Source: Pterobdella sp. o SKG-2022
Lineage: Eukaryota > Annelida > Clitellata > Hirudinida > Piscicolidae
Reading direction: 5' to 3'
DNA length: 64,000 bases
Assembly: GCA_964035795.1 (NCBI GenBank)
Contig: OZ038327.1
Location: forward strand, 7,191,725-7,255,724
In this document: piece after piece, positions 36,424 to 48,982 of the stretch
Numbering within the stretch: position 1 is the first letter of the stretch
Layout: each line of letters begins with the position of its first letter
Program-made: the position numbers and the translations under genes
The notes under the pieces: model-generated
Told to the model about the DNA's origin: nothing
The model's input: the letters and a program-made list of their open reading frames with translations, nothing else
The model's database searches: none

Positions 36424-36785
36424 TATGTCCATAGCTCGGCGTTCGGCACTTTGTCGAACCAGTTCAAACGGAGGATCTGTCGAAGGTAGCCATTGACGAA
36501 GGCTTGCATCTTTGTCGTGTTGGTGTTGATCGCTTTCCAAGTTTCTGACCCATAAAGTTTCAGACTTCACGTTGGAGTTGAAGATTCTTAGTTTAGTTTC
36601 GGTGGAGATGCTGTTCGCTCTCCACACGGGTCTTAACACGGCAAATGTTTGTCGAGCTTTCTTCAGCTTAGCCTTGATGTTTTCATCTGTACCACCCGTT
36701 TGGCTGATCTTGCTACCTAGATACATGAAGTCGTCGACGTCTGTTACTGCTTTCCCGGAGACGGTAACTGGGCCCTCTTGTTGGT
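36424..36785 (-). pseudogene. LINE C-terminal fragment between the gap and the second block
   Basis: On the minus strand: VTVSGKAVTDVDDFMYLGSK, then KARQTFAVLRPVWRANSIS, then TKLRIFNSNVKS. After a frameshift it continues with MQAFVNGYLRQILRLNWFD. This is the common post-polymerase region of an invertebrate LINE, in a family not seen elsewhere in the window. It stops at the exact point where the second duplicated block begins. Confidence 0.85.
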
Positions 36786-37750
36786 ACGACGACAATGGCA
36801 ACAACATGAGTTCAAACAACATTACAATGTTGCCAATTGAGGATGGAAAAAATGTAGAAGAGGTATCCAAGTTCAAGTATCTCATAAGCATCTTAAGCAG
36901 TGACAATACAGTTGACGCAGAGGTGGAATCGCGAATCAACAGAGCATCACAAGTCTTCTGTAGCATCAGTAGACTGTTATGGTACCAACCAAAAATAAAA
37001 GTTTTGACTAAACTGAAACTTTTTAAAGCGGTTATCCTACCAACACTTTCGTATGGCAGTGGGACCTGGAACCTCTTACAGCACAACATCCAACGACTAC
37101 AAGTATTTGTTAACAGATGCCTGAGAATCGTCACTGCACTTCACAATGGGAAAAAATGAGAAATATCCAACTTCGGAACAAAGCGAATATAGACAGGGTT
37201 GATGTGATGATTCAGAAAAGAAGACTCCAATGGCTTGGTCATGTGGAAAGAATGGATGATGATCGTTTACCGAAAAAACTTCTGGTAAGATAAGAGATGG
37301 TAAGAGGCATCAAGGAGGACAAAAACAGAGGAAGCGTAACCTCATACATACAGAACTGAATGAAGTAAATATGGTGATGAGTTAGAAAACAGAAGTGAGA
37401 GAGAAAGAAATGGCACACCATAATCTTCAACCTTCTTCATGATCTCAATACATGTAAGAAATCATTAGAAAAAAACAAAAAAGGTTTTGCTAGAGGTCGA
37501 TATAGCAGCGACTATGATAACTCAGACAACAAAAACAAATGTTCAAAAGCTTTCTTGCATGTTTCCCGAATGCAAGAAAATAGCTGCCAATAAAGCTGGT
37601 TTAACTAACCATGTAAGACAAAGGCACAGAACTCAAGAAAGTTATCTATGTCTGTATTGTGGGCTGAGTTTCAAACGACAAGGCCTTCACAGCCACCAAA
37701 AGAAATTTTCTACTTTCAATCCTTCTGTGCACCTGCTTCACGGTAGATAA
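36786..37750 (+). pseudogene. LINE C-terminal fragment with zinc fingers, second copy
   Basis: Same as 10177-11141, with no difference seen. Confidence 0.75.
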
Positions 37751-37765
37751 ATGCAGAAGAAGAAG

Positions 37766-37769
<4 letters not shown>

Positions 37770-37821
<52 letters not shown>
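37770..37821. repeat. TG microsatellite, second copy
   Basis: Same length as at 11161-11212. Confidence 0.9.
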
Positions 37822-37822
<1 letters not shown>

Positions 37823-38114
37823 AAAACAGATCTAAGAAGATTAAGCTTTCAATTTTCAATTTCTCACCCACACACCACAAATCTATCCAAGTTGTGCCAC
37901 ACACACGAGTTTTTTTAAAGATGTGCAAAGCTTTTTGTAGGCTCATGGCATAATGATCTGCATTAACCTAACCACACAAAGCTTATTACACAACCACTCT
38001 TATGAGTGATTTATGACTGGGTAAGACTTACTGAAAAGACTCAGTCTATAAAGCTATTCAAACGCTAGCTTTAAACTATGAATTAGTTGGCTTCCAAACA
38101 CACTGTCTTGCATG

Positions 38115-38209
38115 CCATTCTGTACATTCACGTGTGTTTCAAGTCATTCTGTACATTCACATGTGTCTCGAGTCATTCTGTACATTCACATGTATCTCCA
38201 GTCATTCTT
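38115..38209. repeat. 33-base tandem repeat, second copy
   Basis: Same as 11506-11600. Confidence 0.75.
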
Positions 38210-39138
38210 AAAATCAAAAGGCAAATAGTTTAATTAGTGAATAGGCTGACTCAAAAAGTGTGGAAACAAAGTATTCCTCATTGAAACTAAGCCTTTCATG
38301 AGAAATCTCAAGGACCACTTGAGAATGTGAGACCACAAAGATTGGTGTTTAAATAATATTTGAAGTTTCATATAATTGCACTATTTATTATTTTGTCTTT
38401 TTTTCATTTTTATCCATTTTTTCAGTTTTTATCTTCTTTCATTAGTTTTTATCCTTATTTTTATCATTCATTAATAAGTCTTCAAGCTTTTATTCATATC
38501 TACTGATGGCACCCATCATGATGAATGACGTCATCAAAAACACTAACCCTAACCCTTCTACACCCACATGTTTCTGTTGATAGCATTATTATTATTATTG
38601 TTATTATTAATATCAAAAATCTCATCATCATCATTCTCATCACCATCACGTTGCAAATGACCTTAACCCATATTCGAGACTACTTTAAAGTTACAATCCA
38701 CAAATATAAAAACAACAATAATGTGAATGAATATATTTAAAGTTGTCATGGGAATGAGATTAATGATTAGGCAGATAATAATAAGCTAGTTTAACAATGA
38801 TAATTATTATTATAACTTACGATATAATAGCATCAATAATCTAGGCCGACTTCTGTCAACCTCAGTTACTGGGACATGTACATCTGTATAATCTGATAGG
38901 ATTAAATTTATTATGTGCAGCAGTAGAATATATAAGGTTGAGTTAATATGGCAGACCTTCCATCTCTACTCAATGAACTTTGAATCCTTGAGTTGACAAT
39001 AACAACATTTTTATTGGTGAATATGGATAATAATAATTATAAATAGAAACAATAATAATACAAAAAATTAATTACAACAAAGAACTGGTCCTCCCTTATC
39101 ACTTCAGACCTTCAATCTCACACTATGCAACATTTCGT

Positions 39139-39667
39139 CGTCTTTATACTACTACTATCACCACTCCACCTAATACTACTACTATCACCACCCCACCTAA
39201 TACTACTACTATCACCACCCCACCTAATACTACTACTATCACCATCCCACTTAATACTACTACTACTATCATCACCCCACCTAATACTACTACTACTATC
39301 ATCACCCCACCTAATACTACTACTACTATCATCACCCCACCTAATACTACTACTACTATCATCACCCCACCTAATACTACTACTATCATCACACCACCTA
39401 ATACTACTACTATCATCACACCACCTAATACTACTACTATCACCACCCCACCTAATACTACTACTATCACCATCCCACCTAATAATACTACTACTATCAT
39501 CACCCCACCTAATACTACTACTACTATCATCACCCCACCTAATACTACTACTACTATCATCACCCCACCTAATACTACTACTACTATCATCACCCCACCT
39601 AATACTACTACTATCATCACACCACCTAATACTACTACTATCACCACCCCACCTAATACTACTACTA
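39139..39667. repeat. 24/27-base minisatellite, second copy
   Basis: Same unit order and length as 12530-13058. Confidence 0.92.
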
Positions 39668-40139
39668 TGATAAGCTATCATCATTTGGTAAATTAAGCTA
39701 GTTTTACGAAAAGTCTTTTTAAATAAGTACTTTTTGTTTGTTGAACTTACTATTTGATTTAGAATGCCATCCAATGTTTTTTATTTAAGTTAGTAACACA
39801 CTTCATCTTCTCCATCAGGCTTTTAACTTTAAGTCTTAAAGTGTTTTCTAATGAAGAACTTGTCTTGGGCACCTACTTTGATGAGAGCAGACTAATGAAA
39901 CAGCCAGTGTGCTTCTAACGAGATATAAATGTGAAGGTAATATATGTAGCTTGGAAGTTGCATTGAAGGAGAAAAAAGGGATGCTGGAATTTGTACTCTG
40001 GAAGATTGCAAGCACGAGTTTACATGTCTGAACGGAAGAGAGCTGATTTGGCGAAATTTAACGTCTTAGAAATGGCGGGATTTAGGTGTTGTGGTAAGCC
40101 TTTATGTGACAACCTTCCATGAAACACATAATGCCTTGT

Positions 40140-40149
40140 GCGTGCGTGC

Positions 40150-40234
<85 letters not shown>
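40140..40234. repeat. GT microsatellite, second copy
   Basis: Same length as 13531-13625. Confidence 0.9.
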
Positions 40235-40236
<2 letters not shown>

Positions 40237-40282
40237 TTTACACATCCGTTATAAGTATATTTTTTAATTTCATTTTGAATGT

Positions 40283-40409
40283 CGGCCCGTATAGCTCAGT
40301 TGGCGGATCATGAATAATATCCCAGTTACTGGGTTCGATTCCATGTTGGGCTGACAATTAGCACCTGTTTTGGTGTGCCTCCCAGTCTGACCTCTCGAAA
40401 ATGAGGCTG
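40283..40409 (+). repeat. SINE with different tail, second copy
   Basis: Same as 13674-13800. Confidence 0.75.
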
Positions 40410-41070
40410 GAGGATGGAAGATGGAAAAAATTACTTTCATCTTTCTAGATTTTGAAATTCGACTTTGATCTGAAAAGACTTGTGATACTCAATTAAAAAA
40501 CAGTCATGTTTTTGAAAGTGATGATGATGGGAGTAGTGATGGTGATGATGGGGCTAGTGGTGAAGGTGATGATTTTTTGATAATTATGGGTTTTTCATTT
40601 AGTTTTTTTCCATTGATTACCTTGAGATTTTTGTATCAATTCTTCATCCTCACTCCTTCACCCTGTGGTGCTACAACAATTTCTTTACCCACTTTTCAAA
40701 ACTTTTTGGTTTATTTGAGAGCTTGGTAGGCTTATTTGAACTTTGTTGTCGAGAATGATAGCTATTTTTGCTGTTTTCATGAGTTTATTATAAACTTCTA
40801 ATCGACGTAAAAGTTTTGAAAAATTAATATTTTTTCCATCCTTCATTTCATTTTCATAATTTTAAGATTTTAAATTCACTTTTATTTCATCCTTAATTAT
40901 TATAGACTTCATCATCAACCAATACAACACGTTTCATCTAACTAATACCTCACCACACACCTCATCACACATCACACCACCTCAACCTCATCACTCATCA
41001 CATAATACTTCCCACCACACTACACATTTCCCATCACACTACACGTTTCTCATCACGCCACACACAACAG

Positions 41071-42215
41071 GACCGATAGTAAGTATTTTGATGGCAAAGT
41101 TTGGATGCAGACCGGTGGCAGCTATAGGAGGGATTGTATCTTGTGTGGCATTTTGCGCCTCTGCATTCTCTCCCAGCATCACCTTCATGCTTCTTATCTA
41201 TGGAATCCTCGGAGGTCTGTGGTGGGGGTTGGGGGTTAGGTCACGTTTTGGAGGTGTGGTGCTGGGGAATGTGGTGGTATGGATGGCGTTGAAAAGCTTC
41301 TGAACAATAACTTGATAGTAATTAACATAAACCCACTTAACTTCTTTCAACTCAACTTGTCATCTAACACGTCATGTACAAAGAATCTCAAACCGACTTT
41401 TCACCAGCAGTTTTTTCGATCGTCATTCACCATCAAACTCTTCACTATCCTACTCCACCGCTTTTTTTTTTACCATCTCACCGCATCACACCACCCACCC
41501 CCAGGCATAGGGTTTGGCATGATGTACCTACCCTCAATAGTAGTGGTAGGGTTCTATTTTGATAAGAAGAGGGCTCTTGCTACAGGGATTGCTGTGTGTG
41601 GCTCTGGCATCGGTGAGTGGTGTGGTGTGGGAGTGGATGTGGTGTGGGGGTAGATGTGGTGTTGTGTGGTGTGGATTGATGGTACAAGTAGTGAAGTGGG
41701 GTTGAATGTGGCATGTTATTGGATACCACATGACAAATAAAGTGATATAATTGGAAATCACATAACTTGAGGGAGCAACATGCTGAGCTAGAGTTGATGT
41801 GGTGATGGAGTGTCATGGATGTGTGGACCCTTGAAAGCCCTCATATCGGGATGTGCCGGGTTTTTGAAAACCTGGAAGTTTAAACTACACCAACAAGGAT
41901 TTGAAGATGAAAAATTTGGAAACTAAATATTCCTTCTAATGAAATGGAAGAAGTTATAGGTGACTTGATGACGTATGAAGGCGGGAAGAATGCTACGTCA
42001 TCATGGCGGTCATGATGATGATCCTGAAGAACTATTCCTTTGAAGCTAATTACATCTTGAAAGTTTGAGAGGACAAAATGGAAGAATCGAAACATTGGAG
42101 CATTTTGATGGAGTGTGGCTGCTTGGCACCTGTGTATACAACATTGTACCTTTTTGTGCATGTTGTAGTCCTATTGCTTGTGTGTGTGTGTTTTGATGTC
42201 ATATAAGCACACAGC

Positions 42216-42247
<32 letters not shown>

Positions 42248-44404
42248 TGTACGTCATTCAAGCACATACATCGTCTGCCAGGTGCTTGTGACGCACCTCT
42301 TTTGTTTTTCTTATTTTTTTATTATGATATTTTTCATTATTTTTTATTTATTTTATTATATTATTATAATAATTCTAAGGTTTTTATTATATTATTATAA
42401 TAATTCTAAGGTTTTTATTATATTATTATAATAATTCTAAGGTTTTTATTATATTATTTCAATTGAATTTTATTTATAGAGGAATCTGAATTAGCTTCTA
42501 ATTCAAACCTTTCTTCACTGTTACAACCTCCGAAGAAGGTCTTCAGTTATATTTATTGTTTCAAAATTTTTAAACTTCAATTTTATGATGACCATTAGTA
42601 CTCAGTGGACAATGCTTTATGTAAAGGTGGAACTTTTGAGAACCATAAAAGCATTTGAAAGCTTTTGTTTTGGGAAGCTATGAGCAAATTTGAATAAACT
42701 TCACCATGCAAGTGATCATGGTTTCCCTTGCATGATCTCACAGTTTTAATATTATTTATAATAATTATTGTTTCATCATTATTATTATTATTATTTTTAA
42801 CTGTATTAACTTTTTTATTTCTCAATGGTATATTGATTTTGTGAAGTTTCGATGTCAAATATTTATTTCCAATTATCTAGTTTTCATTGTGTCAATATAA
42901 CGTTATAGGTCGTTTTGAACTTCACTCAAACTGCGTACCATATTTGACGCATTTAACTCTAGACGGATCAATAAAATAAACAACAAATCTATAAAACCAT
43001 CTGTTGTATGTTTGCCTACCTACCTACCTACCTACCTACCTACCTACCTACCTACCTACCTACCTACCTACCTACCTACCTACCTACCTACCTACCTACC
43101 TACCTACCTACCTACCTACCTACCTACCTACCTACCTACCTACCTACCTACCTACCTACCTACCTACCTACCTACCTACCTACCTACCTACCTACCTACC
43201 CTCCATTAACAGGGACGTTTGTGTTGGCACCATTGTTCACCTACTTGGTGGAAGAGTACGGTTGGAGAGGTTGTGTCTTCATTGCTGGGGGCATGCTTCT
43301 TAATGGAATTCCTTTTGCTCTCATCTATCGACCTCTTCAACCTGGTGGGTGATGTGTGACGTTATAGGAGGGTGGTGTGTGATGTCATAGGAAGATGGGA
43401 ATCGTCTCAGAGAATAGGTGATGGATGGGTAGGGAATGTTTCGAATGATAAAGTTTCAAAGTTTCATCTAATCAGAAAAAGTTTGCATTGTATATCAACT
43501 ATGTGTATCATATTCTGGAGCAAATAGCAATGAGATTTAAATAAGCCCTCCATACAGTTCTTCACCACTCCACCACACCCACCACTTCACCCACACCACA
43601 CCCACAATCTTACCCATGCCCACCCACCACCTCCCACACCCACCCACCACCTCCCACACCCATTCTCCACCTCACCCACACCCACCCACCACCTCACCCA
43701 CACCCACCCACCACCTCACCCACACCCACCCATCACCTCACTCACACCACACCCACCACTTCACCCACATCACACTGAGGTAGGCAGAAGACTACGTAAG
43801 AAGGAGAGGTCACCCGAGCAAGTGGAGTTGGGACTGGGAGATGGAAGCAACCAGCTTCAAAAGTTCAAGGTGCTTCATTTAAGCATTCATCTGCCCATGC
43901 ATGCATGCATACATTCATCAGCATCCATGCATCAGTCATCATCATCTTTCCACATTGGATTTTCAGCTTCCATTCTCATTACATGCCCAAACCATCTCAG
44001 TCTATTTCTACACAGACATTCATTAATGTCTGGTATCCCCATCCTGTCTTTGAATTCTTTGCGTCATCTGCCATTTGCAAAACTAACATTCTCTTTCATC
44101 ATCCCATCAGTCTTTCACATCTACTGATACACCTCTAATAATCCATCCTTTCCTCCCTCCATCCATTCACCACACCATGCAGTCAAAGAGAGACAGGACA
44201 GTGTCGATTGGTTCCACATCAGATGGAGTGATAATAACAGAGGGTAATGAGGTGCTGGGTTCTGGAGATCAACCTGTCAAACACTATCCACCCCACTCTA
44301 CTAAGGTGCCTGTTGTGTTTGTGTGGGTGTTTGTGAGTGTCATTGTATTTGTTCGTTTGTTTGTTTACGGCTTAGTAATAGAAAATAAGTTGAAAGATTC
44401 ACAC

Positions 44405-44489
<85 letters not shown>

Positions 44490-47400
44490 CACAGATGTCA
44501 AGCAGGATGTCATTGGCACACAGCAAGGCAAGCCTTAAAAGCCACCATGAGAAGCAAGCAGATATCGAAAATCCCATGTTGAGGTGGTTGGTGTGATGAT
44601 GATGAGGGTGATGATGTTGATGATGACGATGATGAGAATGATGATGATGTTGATGATGGTGATGATGATGACACAGGAAGGATGCCTTGCTGATAGGAAG
44701 TCAGAAGAACATTGCTGAATACAAGGAGGTTGCTTATTATTCATGCATTCATCCTTTCACAAGCCATTTATCCACGCATTCATCCGTTCAAAAGCCATTC
44801 ATCCATGCATGCATCCTTTCACAAGCCATTTATCCATCCATTCATCCGTTCAAAAGCCATTCATCCATGCATTCATCCGTTCACAAGCCATTTATCCATG
44901 CATTCATTCAAGCACCCATTCATGTCTTCACACATGCATCCATGCATGGACTCATTGTGCAACCGCATCATGCAATCCCTCATCAAAACAATCTCTCCTC
45001 ATTAACTCGTCTTCAAGACTCCTTTCTCATCTTTCTACTACTTTTGTTCATCTTTTCGTTGCTTGATCACTTCATATTTTCAAATCACCTATAACACTCA
45101 CCCATCTCCCACCACCCACCATTCTAACACTACTCCATCTCTCACCACCCACCATCCTAATACTCATCACTCTCTCACCACTCACCATTCTGACACATCC
45201 ACCCCCCATCAATTTATTTAGTCATCATCTATCACCCTTACCAACACACCATATACCCACACACACAAACTCACCCCTACACTCACACAACACACACACG
45301 TAGGTGAAAGGGGACGTGGAAGAGTTCACGAAGAAAATGGTGGATGAGGAAGCTATACATGAGAGTGGAGCTCAAAGGGTGGGTAGGGGTGTGGTGTAGT
45401 GTGGTGTGATGTGGTGTGGTGTGATGTGGTGGGTGTGATGTGATGTGGTGGGTGTGATGTGGTGTGGTGGGGTGTGGTGGATATGGTTTAATGTGATGTG
45501 GTGGGTGTGATGTGATGTGGTGTGGTGTGATGTGATGTGGTGTGGTGTGGTGTGGTGGGTGTGGTGTGATGTGATGTATGTGGTGTGGTGTGGTGGGTAT
45601 GGTTTAATGTGATGTGGTGTGGTGTGGTGTGATGTGGTTGGTATGGTGTGGTGTGATGTGGTGTGGTGTGATGTGGTGTGGTGTGGTGTGATGTGATGTG
45701 GTGTATTGTGGTGCGGTGGGGTGTGGTGTGGTGTGATGTGGTGGGTGTGATGTGGTGTGGTGTGGTGGGTGTGATGTGATGTGGTGTGGTGTGGTGTGGT
45801 GTGATGTGGTGTGGTGTGGTGTGATGTGGTGGGAGTGGTGTGATGTGATGTGGTGTGGTGTGGTGCGGTGGGGTGTGGTGTGGTGTGATGTGGTGTGGTG
45901 TGGTGGGTGTGATGTGATGTGGTGTGGTGTGGTGTGATGTGATGTGGTGTGGTGTGATGTGATGTGGTGTGGTGTGATGCGGTGTGGTGGGATGTGATGT
46001 GATGTGGTGTGGTGTGGTGTGATGTGATGTGGTGTGGTGTGATGTGCTGTGGTGGGTGTGATGTGGTGTGGTGTGATGTGATGTGATGTGGTGTGGTGTG
46101 GTGGGTGTGATGTGGTGTGATGTGGTGTGGTGTGGTGCGGTGGGGTGTGGTGGGAGTGGTGTGATGTGATGTGGTGTGGTGTGATGTGGTTGGTATGGTG
46201 TGGTGTGATGTGATGTGATGTGGTGTGGTGTGGTGGGATGTGATGTGGTGTGGTGTGGTGCGGTGGGGTGTGGTGGGAGTGGTGTGATGTGATGTGGTGT
46301 GGTGTGGTGTGATGTGGTTGGTATGGTGTGGTGTGATGTGGTGTGATGTGATGTGATGTGATGTGGTGTGGTGTGGTGGGATGTGATGTGGTGTGGTGTG
46401 GTGCGGTGGGGTGTGGTGGGAGTGGTGTGATGTGATGTGGTGTGGTGTGGTGTGATGTGGTTGGTATGGTGTGGTGTGGTGGGTGTGATGTGATGTGGTG
46501 TGGTGTGATGTGATGTGATGTGGTGTGGTGTGGTGGGTGTGATGTGATGTGATGTGGTGTGGTGTGATGTGGTGTGGTGTGGTGGGATGTGATGTGGTGT
46601 GGTGCGGTGGGGTGTGGTGGGAGTGGTGTGATGTGATGTGGTGTGGTGTGGTGCGGTGGGGTGTGGTGGGAGTGGTGTGATGTGATGTGGTGTGGTGTGG
46701 TGATGTGATGTGGTGTGGTGTGGTGGGTGTGATGTGGTGTGATGTGGTGTGATGTGGTGTGGTGTGGTGTGGTGCGGTGGGGTGTGGTGGGAGTGATGTG
46801 ATGTGATGTGGTGTGGTGTGGTGGGTGTGATGTGGTGTGATGTGGTGTGGTGTGGTGCGGTGGGGTGTGGTGGGAGTGGTGTGATGTGATGTGGTGTGGT
46901 GTGATGTGGTTGGTATGGTGTGGTGTGGTGGGTGTGATGTGATGTGGTGTGATGTGATGTGGTGTGGTGTGGTGGGTGTGATGTGATGTGTTGTGGTGTG
47001 GTGTGATGTGGTGTGGTGGGTGTGATGTGGTGTGGTGTGATTGATGTGGTGTGGTGTGATGTGATGTGGTGTGATGTGATGTGATGTGGTGTGATGTGAT
47101 GTGGTGTGGTGTGATGTGGTGTGGTGTGATGTGGTGTGGTGTGGTGCGGTGGGGTGTGGTGGGAGTGGTGTGATGTGATGTGGTGTGGTGTGGTGTGATG
47201 TGGTTGGTATGGTGTGGTGTGATGTGATGTGATGTGGTGTGATGTGGTGTGGTGTGGTGGGATGTGATGTGGTGTGGTGTGGTGCGGTGGGGTGTGGTGG
47301 GAGTGGTGTGATGTGATGTGGTGTGGTGTGGTGTGATGTGGTTGGTATGGTGTGGTGTGGTGGGTGTGATGTGATGTGGTGTGATGTGATGTGGTGTGAT

Positions 47401-48982
47401 GTGATGTGGTGTGGTGTGGTGGGTGTGATGTGATGTGTCGTGGTGTGGTGTGATGTGGTGTGGTGGGTGTGGTGTGATGTGGTGTGGTGTGATGTGATGT
47501 GGTGTGATGTGGTGTGGTGTGGTGTGATGTGATGTGGTGTGGTGGACTTCATCTTAACTATAATTATAATAAAAATAATAACGATAATTAAGCTATTGAT
47601 AATTTCATTACTAAATGAAATGGGTAAGAGCTCGTAACCATGATAACATGAAATATGTCAATATCAATTTACAACGATGCATCATAAAAATAATAATCAT
47701 AATAACAATAATAATAACGGTCAAGACTCATTAATAGAGCACCATCTTTCCGCCAGGTGAAAAGATTCCTTCTCACAATGTTCGACTTTAGTCTCCTCAA
47801 GAACTTCACTTTCCTTCTTCTTGCTTTCTCGGGAGTGTGTGTCTTCACTGGTGTGTTTTTGTGGTGGAGGTTTGAATGGTGTGATGGGGGATGGGGGAAG
47901 GGGGTCGAAAAGGATAATGTGGGGGTAGTTAGAATAGTGTGGTGTGAGATGAATTTACGTGGTGTGAGGCTTATGTGTTGGGAGGGGGGGGGGGTAGGAT
48001 GAGATGAGTGAGTGTTAGAATGGTGAAAAGTGAGAGATGGAGGGTGTGATGTTGAGACATGACAACAAAACCATAAAAGGCTTGTACACACCATTCGTGT
48101 ACTCAACAAAGAAGGTGATGGAGGATACTGGCGTGAATGAAGCATCAGCAAACATCATTCTCTCTGTGCTCGGAGCCTGTAACACTGTGTCTAGGTGGGT
48201 TGGGTGTGGGTGAAAAGGTGGGAGTGGTTGTAGAGATAAGGTAGTGAGAGGTGTATACAAAACCATGCAAGGGCCCAAACAACACCACTACAGGATCATA
48301 ACAGGCTTCATCTCTGACCGACCAAACGTCGATGTCATTGTGATACAGAACGTGGCAGCCATTGTAAGTGGAGTAGCAACTGGGCTGGTGTTCCTCTTCA
48401 ACTCTTATGCCCTTATGTGCGCCTATGCTGCAGTCTTTGGAGTCTTCATTGGTCTGTTGTTGTTTGTGCATTGTTATCTATGTCTGATTGTTAGCTTTTA
48501 ACCACCCTCTCACCAACCCACACCACACATAGCCGCTTCCACCACTACACACCCACCTCACCAACCCACACCACACACAGCCGCCTTCATAGCACTGAGG
48601 TCGATAGTGATGGTGGAGATGTTGGGACTCGAGAGACTCAATAATGCTTATGGTCTCACTACACTTTTCCAAGGAGTCGCTGTTCTTGTCGGCAGTCCTA
48701 TTTCCGGTCTGTTTGTTTGTCCCTTCGTTCTTTTGTTTATTTTTTTTGTTTTTTTGTTTGTCACATACGATTTCTTCCAACACAGTTCATATTGATGCAG
48801 CATCACAACCCACAGGAACCTTGTACGCATCGACTGAGAGCTTTACCACGTCTTTCCTCTTCTCCGGATTTTTGATCACACTTGGGGGGTTGATCTGCAT
48901 TCCAGTCAGGAGAATTGCTAGATGGGAGGCCCGAAAGGAACAACAGAAAAAGGACAAGGGAGCCCTTCTCTCCAAACACTAA
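41071..48982 (+). CDS. Monocarboxylate transporter-like gene (SLC16 family), second copy, exons 3-15
   Basis: Thirteen exons: 41071-41214, 41505-41612, 43213-43344, 43784-43869, 44183-44305, 44495-44583, 44677-44728, 45304-45378, 47757-47850, 48080-48194, 48294-48451, 48581-48706 and 48816-48982. All phases fit. Exons 5-7, missing from the first copy, encode helix 6 ([20 protein letters not shown]) and the first part of the cytosolic loop between helices 6 and 7 (about residues 234-375). That loop is Ser-, Lys- and Glu-rich and poorly conserved, as usual in this family. Helices 7-12 come from exons 11-15. Exons 1-2, with the PDGGWGW signature, have no counterpart here, because the block starts inside intron 2. 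With exons 1-2 from 8686-9324 the frame closes at 1785 nt, 594 residues. Exon 14 has a second in-frame acceptor 48 nt upstream (exon start 48533). Confidence 0.87.
42208..42246. repeat. CA microsatellite, left edge of the extra 2.2-kb block
   Basis: A CA run with an internal GCC interruption, then GCACACATGTACG. Together with the run at 44402-44487 it brackets the segment missing from the first copy. Confidence 0.9.
42247..43008. other. MCT intron 4 sequence found only in the second block
   Basis: A/T-rich. A 28-base repeat lies at 42350-42455. The minus-strand open frame at 42595-42858 matches nothing I know. Confidence 0.5.
42350..42455. repeat. 28-base A/T-rich tandem repeat, three to four copies
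   Basis: Units led by TTATTATATTATTATAATAA and ending TTCTAAGGTTT. Confidence 0.85.
43012..43200. repeat. CTAC tetranucleotide microsatellite (about 47 units)
   Basis: An uninterrupted ACCT/CTAC array ending 12 bases before MCT exon 5, so it takes the place of the pyrimidine tract and probably the branch-point region. Present only in the second block. The Leu-Pro-Thr-Tyr open frames are by-products. Confidence 0.97.
43565..43775. repeat. C/A-rich minisatellite (CACCCACACCCACCCACCAC)
   Basis: About 200 bases almost without G at the end of MCT intron 5, directly before the exon 6 acceptor (GAGGTAG at 43777-43783). Unit length is about 20-24 bases. Confidence 0.88.
43951..44080 (-). pseudogene. 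Short LINE C-terminal fragment in MCT intron 6
   Basis: On the minus strand: [20 protein letters not shown], then [13 protein letters not shown]. This is the familiar C-terminal motif of invertebrate LINEs, only about 40 codons long. Confidence 0.7.
44402..44487. repeat. CA microsatellite, right edge of the extra 2.2-kb block
   Basis: A CA run that ends in CCTACACAG, the acceptor of MCT exon 8 at 44495. Confidence 0.95.
44738..44933. repeat. 33-base minisatellite in MCT intron 9, second copy
   Basis: Same as 15915-16110. Confidence 0.85.
45379..47546. repeat. 2.2-kb G/T-rich pentamer minisatellite, second copy
   Basis: Same length as 16556-18723, and its 726-codon by-product frame is identical. 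Confidence 0.95.

Noticed and set aside
36572..37159. A 195-codon plus-strand frame across the left edge of block two
   Set aside because: Its first part is the antisense of a minus-strand LINE fragment and its second part a plus-strand LINE fragment. The fusion exists only because of the junction.
43004..43352. Open frames rich in Leu-Pro-Thr-Tyr next to the exon 5 coding sequence
   Set aside because: They are translations of the CTAC array running on into exon 5. The AG acceptor at 43211-43212 marks where coding begins.
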